Below are positions 48,785-59,858 of a DNA stretch of 64,000 nt, in pieces. The notes beneath the pieces were generated by a model, which saw nothing but the letters and a program-made list of their open reading frames with translations, had not been told where the DNA came from and searched no databases. Within the stretch, counting starts at the first letter, position 1. Each line of letters begins with the position of its first letter. Made by a program: the position numbers and the translations under genes. Origin of the DNA: Xiphydria camelus (lineage: Eukaryota > Arthropoda > Insecta > Hymenoptera > Xiphydriidae); NCBI GenBank assembly GCA_963678675.1, contig OY783196.1:20500827-20564826 (forward strand). The letters are read 5' to 3'.

Positions 48785-49855
48785 ACTATTTAGTTCGCAT
48801 AAGATTACGGGAGAAGCCTGAATCATTGGAATCGTCTAGAGTTATCTACCAGTATATGTGGTTATCCAATAAAATTTTGTCGGAGGATTTTGGAACGAGT
48901 AAAATTCGGAATGTACTTAGTAACCAATCGAATATCTTTTATAAATTTTGGTAATAGGAATTAATTATTAGGAATAGAGATGGATTTCAATCTTCCGATG
49001 GCTTCTCGACAAACACTTACTATATCAAATGAATTTAAAATTTAAAGACGACGTACGAGAATTGCAATGAAATTATTTCGAAATTTTTTTCCATTAATAA
49101 CCACTTTGTCCTCTGGAGCTAAAAAGGTTTTCGCAAACTTTCCTGAGCAATAATCGCATCGAATTTGAATTTTGATTAGATTTTGTACATTTCATAATCT
49201 ATTCTTACATTTTTTGTATACGTTTTACCAGCGTTATTATCATATTATTTATTAGCAGCATGCTTTTTGTGCATATTGGAGTCTAACTAACGTACACATA
49301 CTATACTGCAATACACAGCATGATACATTAAGTTACTTCATCTGTCGATAACTTTATTACTCGATTACCTTATTGTTTAAACGTTTAATAAATTTATAAA
49401 CTTACTATTCGAAGCATATTGAGTTTTCTTTTGTTAAGTTTAAAAGAAATCTTCATTTAAAGTAACGAATTAATGTTCAAGGTAATAACTTTTCTCATTA
49501 TTGACGAAAATGCTAATGAAATTTTATAAGCTTATCCATCGCGATGTTTTGAAAGAAATTAATGAGTCTATCGCCTATACGTAAATAAAAATAGAGATAC
49601 TGGAATAATTTTTATTCAAATCACACCATTCTATGTACACGCAGTCCCGAACATCCACTCACGTTTATCACGTGCAAACGCATATACAAGGTATGCATTC
49701 GAACGCGTAAGCATCCTTAGCATTCATATAAATACTAACCCGAAATACATCACACGAATCAGACACTTTACTCAAAACATACAGTATACTTATTACACGA
49801 AAAGACGGATATCAGTAAATTTTACATTTATAATAAAAAAAATAAACATAAGGCT

Positions 49856-49988
49856 TTTCGGATGTTCTTACTGTACTAAAGAACAATATTTCCTTAGTAA
49901 CTAGTAAATCGTAATGTACGATAAACTATCACGATTTACTATTTTCAAAAGAAAAATTACTGTACCGCACTGTAGAAACATCCGAAAA
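49856..49988. mobile_element. Small TIR element
   Basis: Ends TTTTCGGATGTTCTTACTGT against (inverted) TTTTCGGATGTTTCTACAGT, 133 bp overall. An internal inverted repeat is built on AGTAAATCGT/ACGATTTACT. No clear target duplication was fixed. Confidence 0.6.
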
Positions 49989-49997
49989 CTCTCAAGT

Positions 49998-50213
49998 GTA
50001 AACCCGTGCTCACGGATTCTGTCGCTGGTGACTTTTCAAAATGTCATATTTAAATATACCAAAAGATGAATAATTAATTATTATGCTTTCATTAACCAGG
50101 GCAAGCGTCACTGTAGCTAATGAAAGTATGAGATTTAATCGTTCATTAGCTGGTACGTTTAAAAATTGCATTTTAAAAAGTCACCAGCGACAGAATTCGT
50201 GGCCCCGGGTGTA
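49998..50213. mobile_element. Second TIR element, adjacent
   Basis: Inverted arms of about 50 bp share TTCTGTCGCTGGTGACTTTT in the same orientation after folding. The core holds a second inverted pair (CATTAACCAG/CTGGTACG region). It lies ten bases from the previous element, so the two may be parts of one nested structure. Confidence 0.6.
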
Positions 50214-53200
50214 CCTCTTTTATTGTAAATACAGTAAAATTTACTGATATCGGTCTTTTTGTATACCACGGTACAACTCTCATACACACGTATGTACACG
50301 AAAACATTTACACATGTACAGAAGCACACCTCCACATGTAGATACACACTAGATAATATTGCTCTATACACACACATGCAATATTATACACTTGAGCTCG
50401 TTTTGAATAATAAAAAGGAAAATAAGAAATAATGATTAGGAATATAGATATATGCGAGCATGTAGGAGTCAAGTTTGAAAGTTCAGAAGATAGGGTGAGA
50501 AATTTCGATTATTGATGTAATGTTGTATTATAGTATAAATTGGCTTGTATTTCGTGGAATATGAATTTGTTATACAATAAAGGCAGCGCTGCTATTTTCT
50601 ACTCTCATGTCCATTGAGTCATTGCGTTAGATTAGTCTCAATTATTCGGATGATTTCCTAACTATCTCGTCGTAAATTGTGCGAGAAGAATGCGAAGAAG
50701 TTATCATTCTGGCGTTACTAATTGACGTGTTTTTTGGTGCATACCAAGGTAAGTGAATGAGGGGCGGATGATCAAACACTGCTTCGAGAATGTACAAGCA
50801 TCACTCTTTCGCAAACTGGACGACAGCCAATTGCTTAATATATTATATTGAAACGACAAGACGTCGGTCAGCTTGGTGTTCGCAATTTGGCGAAACAAAT
50901 TTTGACTCAGATATCATGGCAAATGAATAATTATATTTTTATGTTCGTCCTACTAATATGTCGATTTAAATCAGCTCAAAAAGTACCTCACAGGTCCCAA
51001 ATATCGAAATACAATAACATGATACTTTGCGCTTATCTGTCTGTAAGGTCACATTTTTCGCAGACAAAGAATGCAATCCAATAAATTCTACTATCTAGTT
51101 TTCAAAGTAGAATATTTAAAGAGGATCCCAGAGTTTCTCGTTCGTGAGTCTTTTCAGTATAGGTACAACGTATGGTGCATTTTGCTTCTTATGTTTCCAT
51201 TCAATGAGTTGCTTACAAATAATGCATCTATTGTCAAAATATCCGTTACTAACAACCAGTGGATGAACTACCTGAACTAGCTGGATGAAATCTTCCCATC
51301 GAATTATATCGGAAATGCATCCAACTTTTCCTATTCTTTTCGATTTTCTTATGGAATGTATCACAGTATTGCGCAACGAAAAATTGATTTTCGTGAGTTC
51401 TTTCTTTGGAGAAAATATGTCTTCGGGAGAAACTTAAAGTTTTTGATTTCTCTTGGTATGATTCTTTATGGCTTTTTAGTTTATTTTTATTGCCGATCTC
51501 AGTTACGCGGTTTAGAGAGTTGGCATGGTTGAGTTAAATTATGGAAATTTGGCATTAGTCACACACAGGTTCGTGGTTATTTTAAAAATATATTATAATA
51601 TTGTATTTGTGTGTCTTTAATTAGGTATTATTGTCGAGAGTTTTAAAAGAACGATTTCGACAAAATTTTCCTGCGCTCGCACACGTGCCCTTAACAAGTT
51701 ACGTTACGTAGTCGCCAATGTTTTCGTTGGCATCTTTAAATGGGGTTGCAGATATATTCTCGCTATAGGTATTCCTCACTGAAAATATTTTCAAGGCATA
51801 GACGTCATATGCGAACCTGAATGGTAGCTGAGTCACGCTATAAAGAGCTTCCAGAATTAGAATCACCGACGCTGAAGAAAACTCGTGAAAATAATGTGCA
51901 GGAACTGTGACTCACACCGCTAGAAATAACTGATTTATATATATGTATATTCTCGCAGGGAGTGCGAATTTTCGCTCGGAATAATTATGCGAAGCTACTG
52001 CATTTATAAGTACCTACATATATCGCTGGAAATGTTAATAAGTAGAATTCCCCATTCAGCCATTCGAACCTTAAAAAGGTTCCGTCATGTTTTTACGAAA
52101 ATTGGATCACCGTTAAAATTAGAACACAGGAAGCAAAATCAGAGCACCCCCCATCTTATAAACCTCGCGCAGAAAACCTCGAATATAAAAGCGCCTTTAT
52201 TTTTGTGACCGATTGGTAAAATATTCATGGATATTTAAGAAATGAAGCAAATTGAAACGGATGGATAATTTAATATACCAGTAATAAATCTAGTTTTACT
52301 CGCGAATCGATTATTCCTCGCTAATCCCTTCCTTTGACACACAGTATACATATAATACTTTTTCGTGGGGTTTCGGGAATCGCGTTGAAAAATAACGGGG
52401 ACATCGCGAACGTTGTTAAGTGTCAGATGATCGTTTCTCAAACGACCCGAAGCTCGTGAAGCTTTCGGAAATGTTCAGAAATGTGTGTTGGAGACAATGA
52501 CAAAATCTTTTCTGACGTGACAATTGAATTTGCAGGGAGCTCGAAAAAGCGTCGATACATCATTTGAATAAATCTGTCACGATAAGAACCGAAACGCGCC
52601 TGAATCGTAAAAATGACAGAATTAGTCTAATTTCCAGAAAAAAAAAGGCGCGCAAAGGCAAGGCTTTCCAAAATGGCAGCCTGGACAATGATTGTCGAAG
52701 AGTAACCTGAATGGCAGTCTGCACACGGCTTTATTTTCACTTGCCCCGCGCGTAGTACAACTTTGCACACCGCCCTACACCAACAGTAAGCGCAAAACTG
52801 TCAAACACAGCTGATCGCGCGAGAAGCTGCGTCGCTGCGTTACGCGTGATCGCAAGATCTTTTCTTTCGAGGTTCGGAATGTGCGTAATTCGGTGAGCGA
52901 AAATCACGGCGAATTTCCTTTCGATCGATACAACTTCGACGAGCAAAATCCAAGCGACGCGTGCTTTCGTGAAACAACTGTATCGTCTACGATATATCGT
53001 ACTCACTTGCCACAGGGGACGTCCAGGCATGTCGAAATTAATTTGTGGTGTGACTTTGAGAGAATTATACTGTTACTTGTAGCGCAAGCACAAAAAGTGT
53101 GCGGCGCGCGCCTCGTGCTGAGTATATATCCGTGACAGGGATGCGTTTGTGTTGGCGAACGTTGGTGGCGTTTCTATATATGGACCACTTACTCACCACA

Positions 53201-53461
53201 TGCGCACGCTAACGCAAAATGTTCTGGTAACTGGAGATACCTCTTACCACGCGTTTCCGAAAATGCTCGGGATTTCGCAAAACAGTGCTATTTTGAATTG
53301 GCTACGCGGATTGCGCTGTATTGACAGTGCCATTTTGATTGACGCACGCGAGTTGAAAATGAAGCAGCGTTTCGAATGTATCGCTGCACAAGCATCGTGG
53401 ATATTCAATGTTTTTAGGAAGAAGTACAAGTGTTTTAACTGTCGGATGAGAGTGTAAAAAT

Positions 53462-53782
53462 ACTTTTTGTCACTCAGTGTCAAAAACCTCGGTTGTTCGA
53501 TCGTCCTCGATGCTTGTGAAATCGTATTTCACACACTGAAGCTGCTCAGTGTGTAAACAACCTGCGCAGTGCGTGAAAGTACATGCGCAGTGCGTGAACA
53601 AGTTTTTCTTCACTGGCGCCCACGCGCCAACCTCGGTTTTGACACTGGTGACAAAAAGTCAAATTCGATATTCGTTTGTTTCGCGCCGTTTTTAACTCGT
53701 GTGATAGCCACACTCGCTTCGCTCGTGCGTCAAACTTCACACTCGTTAAAAACATGCGCTTCACGCACTCGTATCGAAAATG
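53462..53782. repeat. Dispersed repeat with TTTTTGTCACTCAGTG end, copy 1
   Basis: Starts TTTTTGTCACTCAGTGTCAA and ends near CGTATCGAAAATGACT; AATAC occurs on both sides, a likely target duplication. It contains GCGCAGTGCGTGAA repeats and a fold of TTAACTCGTGTGA with TCACACTCGTTAA. The same sequence interrupts ORF2 of the retrotransposon at 63003-63567, which proves that it is mobile. No coding capacity is recognised. Confidence 0.75.
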
Positions 53783-54103
53783 ACTAATACGGCATTGAGA
53801 TTGAATCCTTATTAATTCGTATGAATTTGTGACTATCCGATTTGAAAGAATTAATAATGATTCAGTTTTTACGTATTGAATTCGATTTCCATACCAGTGG
53901 ATCGCAGCCTGGTTCCAGAGTATACTGAACTTCAGATGCAAAGATACTACTTTCTTTCTTACATTCATTTTAAGTAATAAATTATTTGATAATTATTAAT
54001 ACAATTTTTGCAATTAGTTAATTTATATTTAAAATTTTTCACTTCCTTTTTTTAAATTCAGATGTACTATTAAAAAGTATGTTGTAAGATAAAACTTTGT
54101 CAG

Positions 54104-54185
54104 GGTAGCGTGGCCGAGCGGTCTAAGGCGCTGGTTTAAGGCACCAGTCTCTTCGGAGGCGTGGGTTCGAATCCCACCGCTGCCA
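54104..54185 (+). tRNA. tRNA-Leu(AAG)
   Basis: An 82 nt gene that folds fully: acceptor GGTAGCG/CGCTGCC, D arm, anticodon stem CTGGT/ACCAG around loop TTAAGGC (anticodon AAG), a long class II variable arm (TCTCTTCGGAGGC), T arm GTGGGTTCGAATCCCAC, and discriminator A. A run of eight or more T follows as Pol III terminator. B box GGTTCGAATCC is intact. Functional in appearance. Confidence 0.95.
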
Positions 54186-55033
54186 ATTTTTTTTCTGTGG
54201 TTTGTACCTAAAGTCGATTTTTATTTACCTAAGTTTTATAAAAAAAAAATGTAAAGATTTAAGTACCATTGTAGTTGAGACGCCTTCGAAGGTCCAACGG
54301 GTTGCGTCGGCACGCGGCGCCGTGGTTCACACCTACTAAGACCGCATATTACAGAAAGAAGTGGCACGGTGAACAGTACGCTTATACAATAAAGCGTACT
54401 GATTACTTATGAGGACAGCGGATCGTAACATTGCATCTTTACAGGCGTATATATAAACTTCTTGAATTTTCTCTTTCTCTTCCTCTTCTTATCAATTAAC
54501 GAATTTTATCGAAGGGGTTATCGATACGCGCAAGAAATGGCAAATTAAGAATATCGGCAGAATAAACATTAAAGATATGTAAGGTAAACTGGATTTAATT
54601 CATCGCCTAGCAAATAAAGATATATTTGGTTTTTAAAGAATGCCAGTATGTCATTACGGTTACACGTATCTTCACTCCTCTCAATTGGAATTATTGTAGT
54701 TAATAGTTAAGGATAGTTTTATTTCAGTATAGTTTGTACAAAACCTTCTACAGAATACCTTCTTCCTCCTCGCACCGCTTTAAAAATTATCGCGCGCTTT
54801 CTAAATGTAATCCTAAATCTAATCCTTAATCTAATCCATAATTGGAATTATTGTATTATTATCAAGTTTTAATATGGTCTTATTTCGAGTAGTTATGGTA
54901 ACCATATTATATGCAGCACTCATTTGGAAAGAGTGTACAGTTATTAATTAGTTAAATATGTAGTCTACATATTTATTGATATACAAATACCTATTATTTT
55001 TTACATATTTATTGATAATGTATACCTCTATGT

Positions 55034-55182
55034 GGAGGTGTTTTTCAAAAAGCGTTATTTCCATTTGGCATATTTTTGCAGGAAAGCAAGAAAACTGTAG
55101 CACCACGTCATGTAGAGTGTGATGCCACCTGTACCTCAGTAGAGGAAGTTTTTGGAAATAACGCTTTTTGAAAAATACCTCC
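55034..55182. mobile_element. 149 bp TIR element
   Basis: Ends of about 30 bp: GGAGGTGTTTTTCAAAAAGC against the complement GCTTTTTGAAAAATACCTCC, extended by GTTATTTCCA/TGGAAATAAC. Lies between the two tRNA genes. No coding content. Confidence 0.7.
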
Positions 55183-55380
55183 TCATAATATATATCTATA
55201 TATTGATAGACATGAGGTTAGGCGTAAATTGGATATATTACGCCTTTTAGGTTTTGTAAACGGATTTGTTGAAACTATAATAATATAAATATATCATTAT
55301 TCACTAGTATGAATGACGATTTTATAAATTAATTTATACCAATGACTTTATTTCTCCATCTAAGAAAGAAACAGCACGTC

Positions 55381-55473
55381 GACTCCGTGGCGCAACGGTA
55401 GCGCGTCTGACTCCAGATCAGAACGTCAGCGTACACCCTTGTACTTTACTGTGATATTAAATAAACGAACTTG

Positions 55474-55526
<53 letters not shown>

Positions 55527-55565
55527 CAGATCAGAAGGTTGCGTGTTCAAATCACGTCGGGGTCA
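55381..55565 (+). tRNA. tRNA-Trp(CCA), interrupted by a retrotransposon end
   Basis: The 5' part is 55381-55423 and the 3' part 55537-55565. Together they give a complete tRNA-Trp: acceptor GACTCCG/CGGGGTC plus A, anticodon stem TCTGA/TCAGA around CTCCAGA (anticodon CCA), and T arm with GTTCAAATC. Between them lie 53 nt of retrotransposon 3' UTR, about 46 A, and a repeat of ACTCCAGATCAGAA. A T-run (GATTTTTT) follows as terminator. The copy cannot make a normal tRNA. The retained duplicate of the anticodon arm marks it as a target-site duplication. Confidence 0.9.
55424..55522 (+). mobile_element. 5'-truncated non-LTR retrotransposon tail in tRNA-Trp
   Basis: 53 nt ending TAAATAAACGAACTTGTCT followed by 46-47 A. 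The end is the same as the 3' end of the longer element at 59040-59111 (TTAATAAATGAACTTTTCT then A). Flanking copies of ACTCCAGATCAGAA (55410-55423 and 55523-55536; the first A may belong to the poly-A) are the target duplication. Same strand as the tRNA. Confidence 0.88.
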
Positions 55566-56390
55566 AATGATTTTTTGCTTCTCCGCGAGCATCTCTACAG
55601 GAGGCAATCTAACATATACGGTGCCGAGGTACAAGACAATAGACAACACACAAAAATATGTAAACAAGAGAATCCAAAAATGTAAATCTAAACTCCTCGT
55701 CATGTTAAATAATCGAAGAAAAAAAGATCCTAGACTACGTTCTCAAACCTCTAGATACATCAAAGAACTTTTGCAGGACGCTAAAGACAGCATCAGAGAA
55801 GAATTCACCATAGCTCAAGAAAAACATTGGGAAACACTGTGCAGAAAAATTGACTTCAGGAGCAGCGAAAAGTTTATGCCAACAATTAATAGTAGGTAGA
55901 TTCAGACCGAAGAATAATCTGGATATAGCTGACATGACGCGGCAACAGGTGCCAGCGCAAAAAAGCGGAAAAATGACGAAATCTCTCCCGCAGCCGCGGA
56001 AAGAAGTATTATAAGAAGAAACACACGACGAACCCCCCTACTGGACGCGGAGTATAGATATTAGCTCCTAAAGGGGGGAATCTGGAGTGAAGATTTATAA
56101 TAAGAGCGCGCAACCTAACCTCAATAACAGCAGACAACGGAGTAACATCCAGCCAAGTACCACAGACAACCTGGAACCAGGAGCAACCGAGGAACAATCA
56201 GACGAGTGGCAGATCGCTAAAAAAATCCGGTAAGGTCGCCAGATAAATTTAAGAACACAAATCCTCGGCTCCACAACACCTTCGAGCTGCTATCCCGCAT
56301 GGGCGACGAGGAGGACATTCCAGCGGCCACGCGCATAAAAAAGTCAGTCACGACAATTTACGCTGGAAGGACCTCCACCAAAAGATCGAC
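55566..56390 (+). mobile_element. Rearranged non-LTR retrotransposon fragments (ORF2 linker, then ORF1)
   Basis: From about 55600 to 55899 the frame matches the segment between endonuclease and reverse transcriptase of I/Jockey-group ORF2 (TVPRYKTIDNTQKYVNKRIQ, REEFTIAQEKHWETLCRKID). It is broken at 55897 by a small insertion relative to the second copy at 59152. From about 56010 sequence resembles ORF1 (LLDAEYR-like start, PNLNNSRQRSNIQP, DEWQIAKK, GDEEDIPA, KKSVTTIYAG). The order linker then ORF1 is the reverse of a normal element, so at least two elements are joined here. A lysine run encoded from 55477 is only the poly-A translated. Confidence 0.7.
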
Positions 56391-58320
56391 TATAAGAACC
56401 CGGAAAAGTTTTTGCCGACCATCAAAAAATTATACAAACCACAACAGTTTAATTCAGACATAAAGGACATGCGCGTCAAACTCGACGACAACAACATTCT
56501 CGACAAAATCAACAACGATCGCCACAACACTCCAACTGACAATAACGAACTAATAATCACGGAACGCAGACATTCTAAACGTATTAGCGACCTTTTATGA
56601 AAATATAAACTCCCCGAGACACCTCAATACCGGCACACGTCTGCGAGAGTTAGTAGATAGAAAAATCATGGAATTTAACAACATGGCGACACACGAATCC
56701 TCTAAATTCACGGTGACGACATTTAGCGAGGAGAATCCAGCCGACAACCCGAGGTCTCCGAACCATCACCAAGGGGATTACTTCTGCAGCACTCCCAAAC
56801 TCACCATAATCTTGAAGAACCTCCCCAACAAAACATCTAGCGGAATCGACGAAATACCATCCATCGTACTGAAACACCTGCCGAGGAAGAGGATCCGACA
56901 ACTCGCCATACTGCTAAATAACTGCTACTTCCCGCGGATATGGAAGACGGCTAAAGTAATCCCCTTCCTGAAAAAGGGCAAAACGCCGAGCGTCCCCTCC
57001 AGTTATCGACCAATAAGCCTTACTTCGTGCTTGAGCAAGGTGTTCGAGATGGTGATCAATAACGCCATCACTAAGCACTGCGACGCGCACAATATAATCC
57101 CGAACAATCAATTCGGATTTAGGCACAAACACTCCACAGTGCATGCCATACACAAACTACTGTCGGATCACCATCATCTCTGCAACAAACAAGCAGCCGG
57201 GGCGGCGTTGATCGATCTGGAGAAGGCGTTCGACTCCGTATGATTGGATGATCTCATATTCGTCCTGCTGAAGAAAAACTTTCCAACTCATCTCGTAAAA
57301 ATGATCCACAGCATGATACACGATAAAAAGTTCTTCATCTCGCAAGGAGAGCACAACTCAAGGACATGCCGAATCCTCGAAGGTCTGCAACAAGGTACCG
57401 TGAATTCGCTGTCGTTGTTTGCCATTTACACAAGCGACATACTCAATCTTTTCCAATTAAATTCGGGCAATAATACCTACTCGATCACCTATGCCGACGA
57501 TCTATCATCTACGTGGCTGGCGCGCACCTCGACCCTATTCAGAAGAAGCTGGAAGAGCTGACAGACAAAGTGAACAATTATTACACGACATGGAATCTAA
57601 AAGTGAATCCCTCGAAATGCGAAACGATACTCTTCCGTAACACAAGGAGCGGGCTGTCAACGAAAAATGCCGCCGGCATCAACACCTTCTCAATCAGCAC
57701 ATCTATTCCTGGCACCGTCAGTAGAGTGGCAATACCTCATAGAAAATAAGTCAAATAGGTACCTGGGTTTCACTATTGACCAACTGGCCAGAGGCACAGA
57801 ACATGTCGACATTCAACTAAAGAAAGCGAGGAACTCATTTCATACCATGCATGGGCTCTTCAGCAACCGGCTTCTAACGACCAAAGCAATAATAATCTGT
57901 TACCAGATCTTTGTACGCTCCCTGCTCTCCTATGCTGCACCGGTATGGTGGAACACGGGCGCGCCACAAATGGAGAAACTCAGATGCTTCGAGGGGACGT
58001 GTCTCCGTACAGCACTGGGCACAAGCATCACTCAGCAGAATCCAATTACACCCACAGGACCAGTAACAAGATGATTTACGACCTCGCAGCCATCAGCAGG
58101 ATCGACTGCTTCGTCGTCAAACTCACTCGTGATTATATGGCAAACCTGCGCCTAATCCCGAAAATGCCTTGATTAATGCTCTCGCCACTGCGGATCATGC
58201 TCAAGCGCGATTCGCAGCGTCGAAAGGCTACATACGACCGCAAGACTTTATGTACTTTGACTTGCGCGGTTACATACAAGACGAAAACGGCGTACCCCTG
58301 TGATATACCATTGGAGACGA
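56391..58320 (+). pseudogene. Decayed reverse transcriptase ORF2 (I/Jockey group)
   Basis: Starts in the linker (FLPTIKKLYKPQQFNSD) and covers the RT domain: SSGIDEIPSIVLKHLP, ISLTSCLSKVFEMVI, NQFGFRHKHSTVHAI, DLEKAFDSV, GLQQGTVNS, and the catalytic YADD at about 57491-57502, then the thumb (YLGFTIDQLARGTEHVD) and a C-terminal region to about 58320. It is broken by a TGA at 57241-57243 (where a Trp is usual) and by frameshifts near 57520, 57700 and 58060. The endonuclease is absent because of the deletion at about 56385. Not functional. Confidence 0.85.
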
Positions 58321-59111
58321 AATAAGGCTAATAAAAGGTTACCGCCAACTTTCGACACAGTTTCAGTTTTAGTTTTTTAAGCCTAGGTTAAGGTTAGGCT
58401 AAGAGTAGGAGGTCGCGCGCTGCTTTTTTCACTCTTTTTTTACAGCGTCATAGTGTCCACGTGACCACATACATGTTAGCTCTCCAATCTGAAACTGAGC
58501 TTCCATTCAATTTGTATTGAATTTGTTTGTCTCTTCACGATTGTACAGTATTGTACCGTATGTATCATCCCGAATTAAACAAGCAGAGATACCGACATTG
58601 TCGAAACTTTACCGACGGTCAAGAATTTTATAGTTAGAGTTGGCTTGAGAAGAGTGCGCTGTGTGTGCTGCGTGAGAGCGAAAAGTGTCAAACGTCTGAT
58701 TTCCCGATAGCTGTTAATTCAAGAGATCGAAGTGTTTCGTCTATTATTCAATACTTCGATTTTCCGAATTGACAGCTATCGGGAAATCAGACGTTTGACA
58801 CTTTTCGCTCTCACGCAGCACACACAGCGCACTCTTCTCAAGCCAACTCTAACTATAAAATTCTGTACCGTCGGTAAAGTTTCGGCAATGTCGGTATATC
58901 TGCTTGTTTAATTCGGGATGATACATACGGTATATGTACAGTTAATGTTCGCCTACCGAGTGCTGGAGTCGCCTAGTCATGTAGGCTTTTTTTGTACCTG
59001 ACGGTCTTGCCTTTCCCAAAGTTCATTGGGCATTATTATGTTGTATGTTACTGTATAGCTCTGTACTTGACTCTGTGATGATTAATAAATGAACTTTTCT
59101 AAAAAAAAAAA
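58321..59111 (+). mobile_element. Retrotransposon 3' UTR with poly-A, joined to tRNA-Trp half
   Basis: Follows the RT frame, is interrupted by a palindrome (58542-58940), and ends TTAATAAATGAACTTTTCT plus 11 A. The next bases are ACTCCAGATCAGAA of tRNA-Trp. The last 40 nt are similar to, but distinctly different from, the short tail at 55424-55476. Confidence 0.75.
58542..58940. repeat. 400 bp palindrome in the retrotransposon 3' UTR
   Basis: Arms of about 165-170 bp, nearly identical after inversion (CCGTATGTATCATCCCGAAT, GCTGTGTGTGCTGCGTGAGA and TCAAACGTCTGATTTCCCGA all have complements), around a loop of about 50 nt near 58725-58775. Probably a palindromic MITE. The arms differ by only a few changes. 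Confidence 0.85.
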
Positions 59112-59151
59112 CTCCAGATCAGAAGGTTGCGTGTTCAAATCACGTCGGTCA
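59111..59151 (+). pseudogene. 3' half of tRNA-Trp, second copy
   Basis: ACTCCAGATCAGAA followed by the variable loop, T arm (GTGTTCAAATCAC) and a shortened acceptor strand (two G missing compared with 55557-55565). No 5' half adjoins it; a retrotransposon poly-A does. It is a remnant of a second junction at exactly the same tRNA position. Confidence 0.85.
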
Positions 59152-59745
59152 AATGATCTTTTTGCTCCTCCGCGAGCATCTCTACAGGAGGCAATCGAAC
59201 ATACGGTGCCGAGGCACAAGACAATAGACAACACACAAAAATATGTAAACAAGAGAATCCAGAAACTCCAAAAATGTAAATCTAAACTCCTCATCATGTT
59301 AAATAATCGAAGAAAAAAGATCCTAGATTACGTTCTCAAACCTCTAGAAACATCAAAGAACTTTTGCAGGACGCTAAAGACAGCATCAGAGATGAATTTG
59401 CCATAGCTCAAGAAAAACATTGGGAAACACTGTACAGGAAAATTGACTTCAGGAGCAGCAACAAGTTTATGCCAATAATTAATAGTGTATTCAGACCGAA
59501 GAACAACCTGGATATAGCTGACATGACACGGCAACAGGTGCCAGCGCAAAAAAGCGGAAAAATGACGAAATCTCTCCCGCAGCCGCGGAAAGAAGTATTT
59601 TAAGAAGAAACACGACGAACCTACTGGACGCGGAGTATAGATAACTCCTAAAGGAATCTGGACTGAAGTTTTATAATATGAGCGCGCAACCTAACCTCAA
59701 TAACAGCAGACAACGGAGTAACATCCAGCCAAGTACCGCAGTACC
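59152..59745 (+). mobile_element. Second copy of the linker/ORF1 fragment
   Basis: About 95 percent similar by eye to 55566-56160, including the T-run after the tRNA half. Here the linker frame is less broken and reads on to KNNLDIADMTRQQVPAQKSG. It ends where the 5' UTR of another element begins (GTACCGCAGTACCGCAG then TCACGTCACC). Confidence 0.75.
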
Positions 59746-59858
59746 GCAGTCACGTCACCACCCTCCCTTTTTTTTGAGTTATAAAATACATGCATACCAC
59801 GGCCGGTTTCTAAAATATCCCCGTCCTAAGTGGGGCCCGTTGGGCCTAATCTAAAAAC

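Larger units (their letters stand above)
48874..53461. other. Intergenic region with inverted repeats
   Basis: No gene seen beyond the 3' UTR of the myophilin-like gene. Apart from the two TIR elements at 49856-50213, it is AT-rich to about 52 kb, then CpG-richer with random frames (52.7-53.4 kb). Confidence 0.5.

Noticed and set aside
55471..55620. Lysine-rich N-terminus of a frame starting in the poly-A
   Set aside because: Translation of poly-A and tRNA sequence; only the part after about 55600 is retrotransposon protein.
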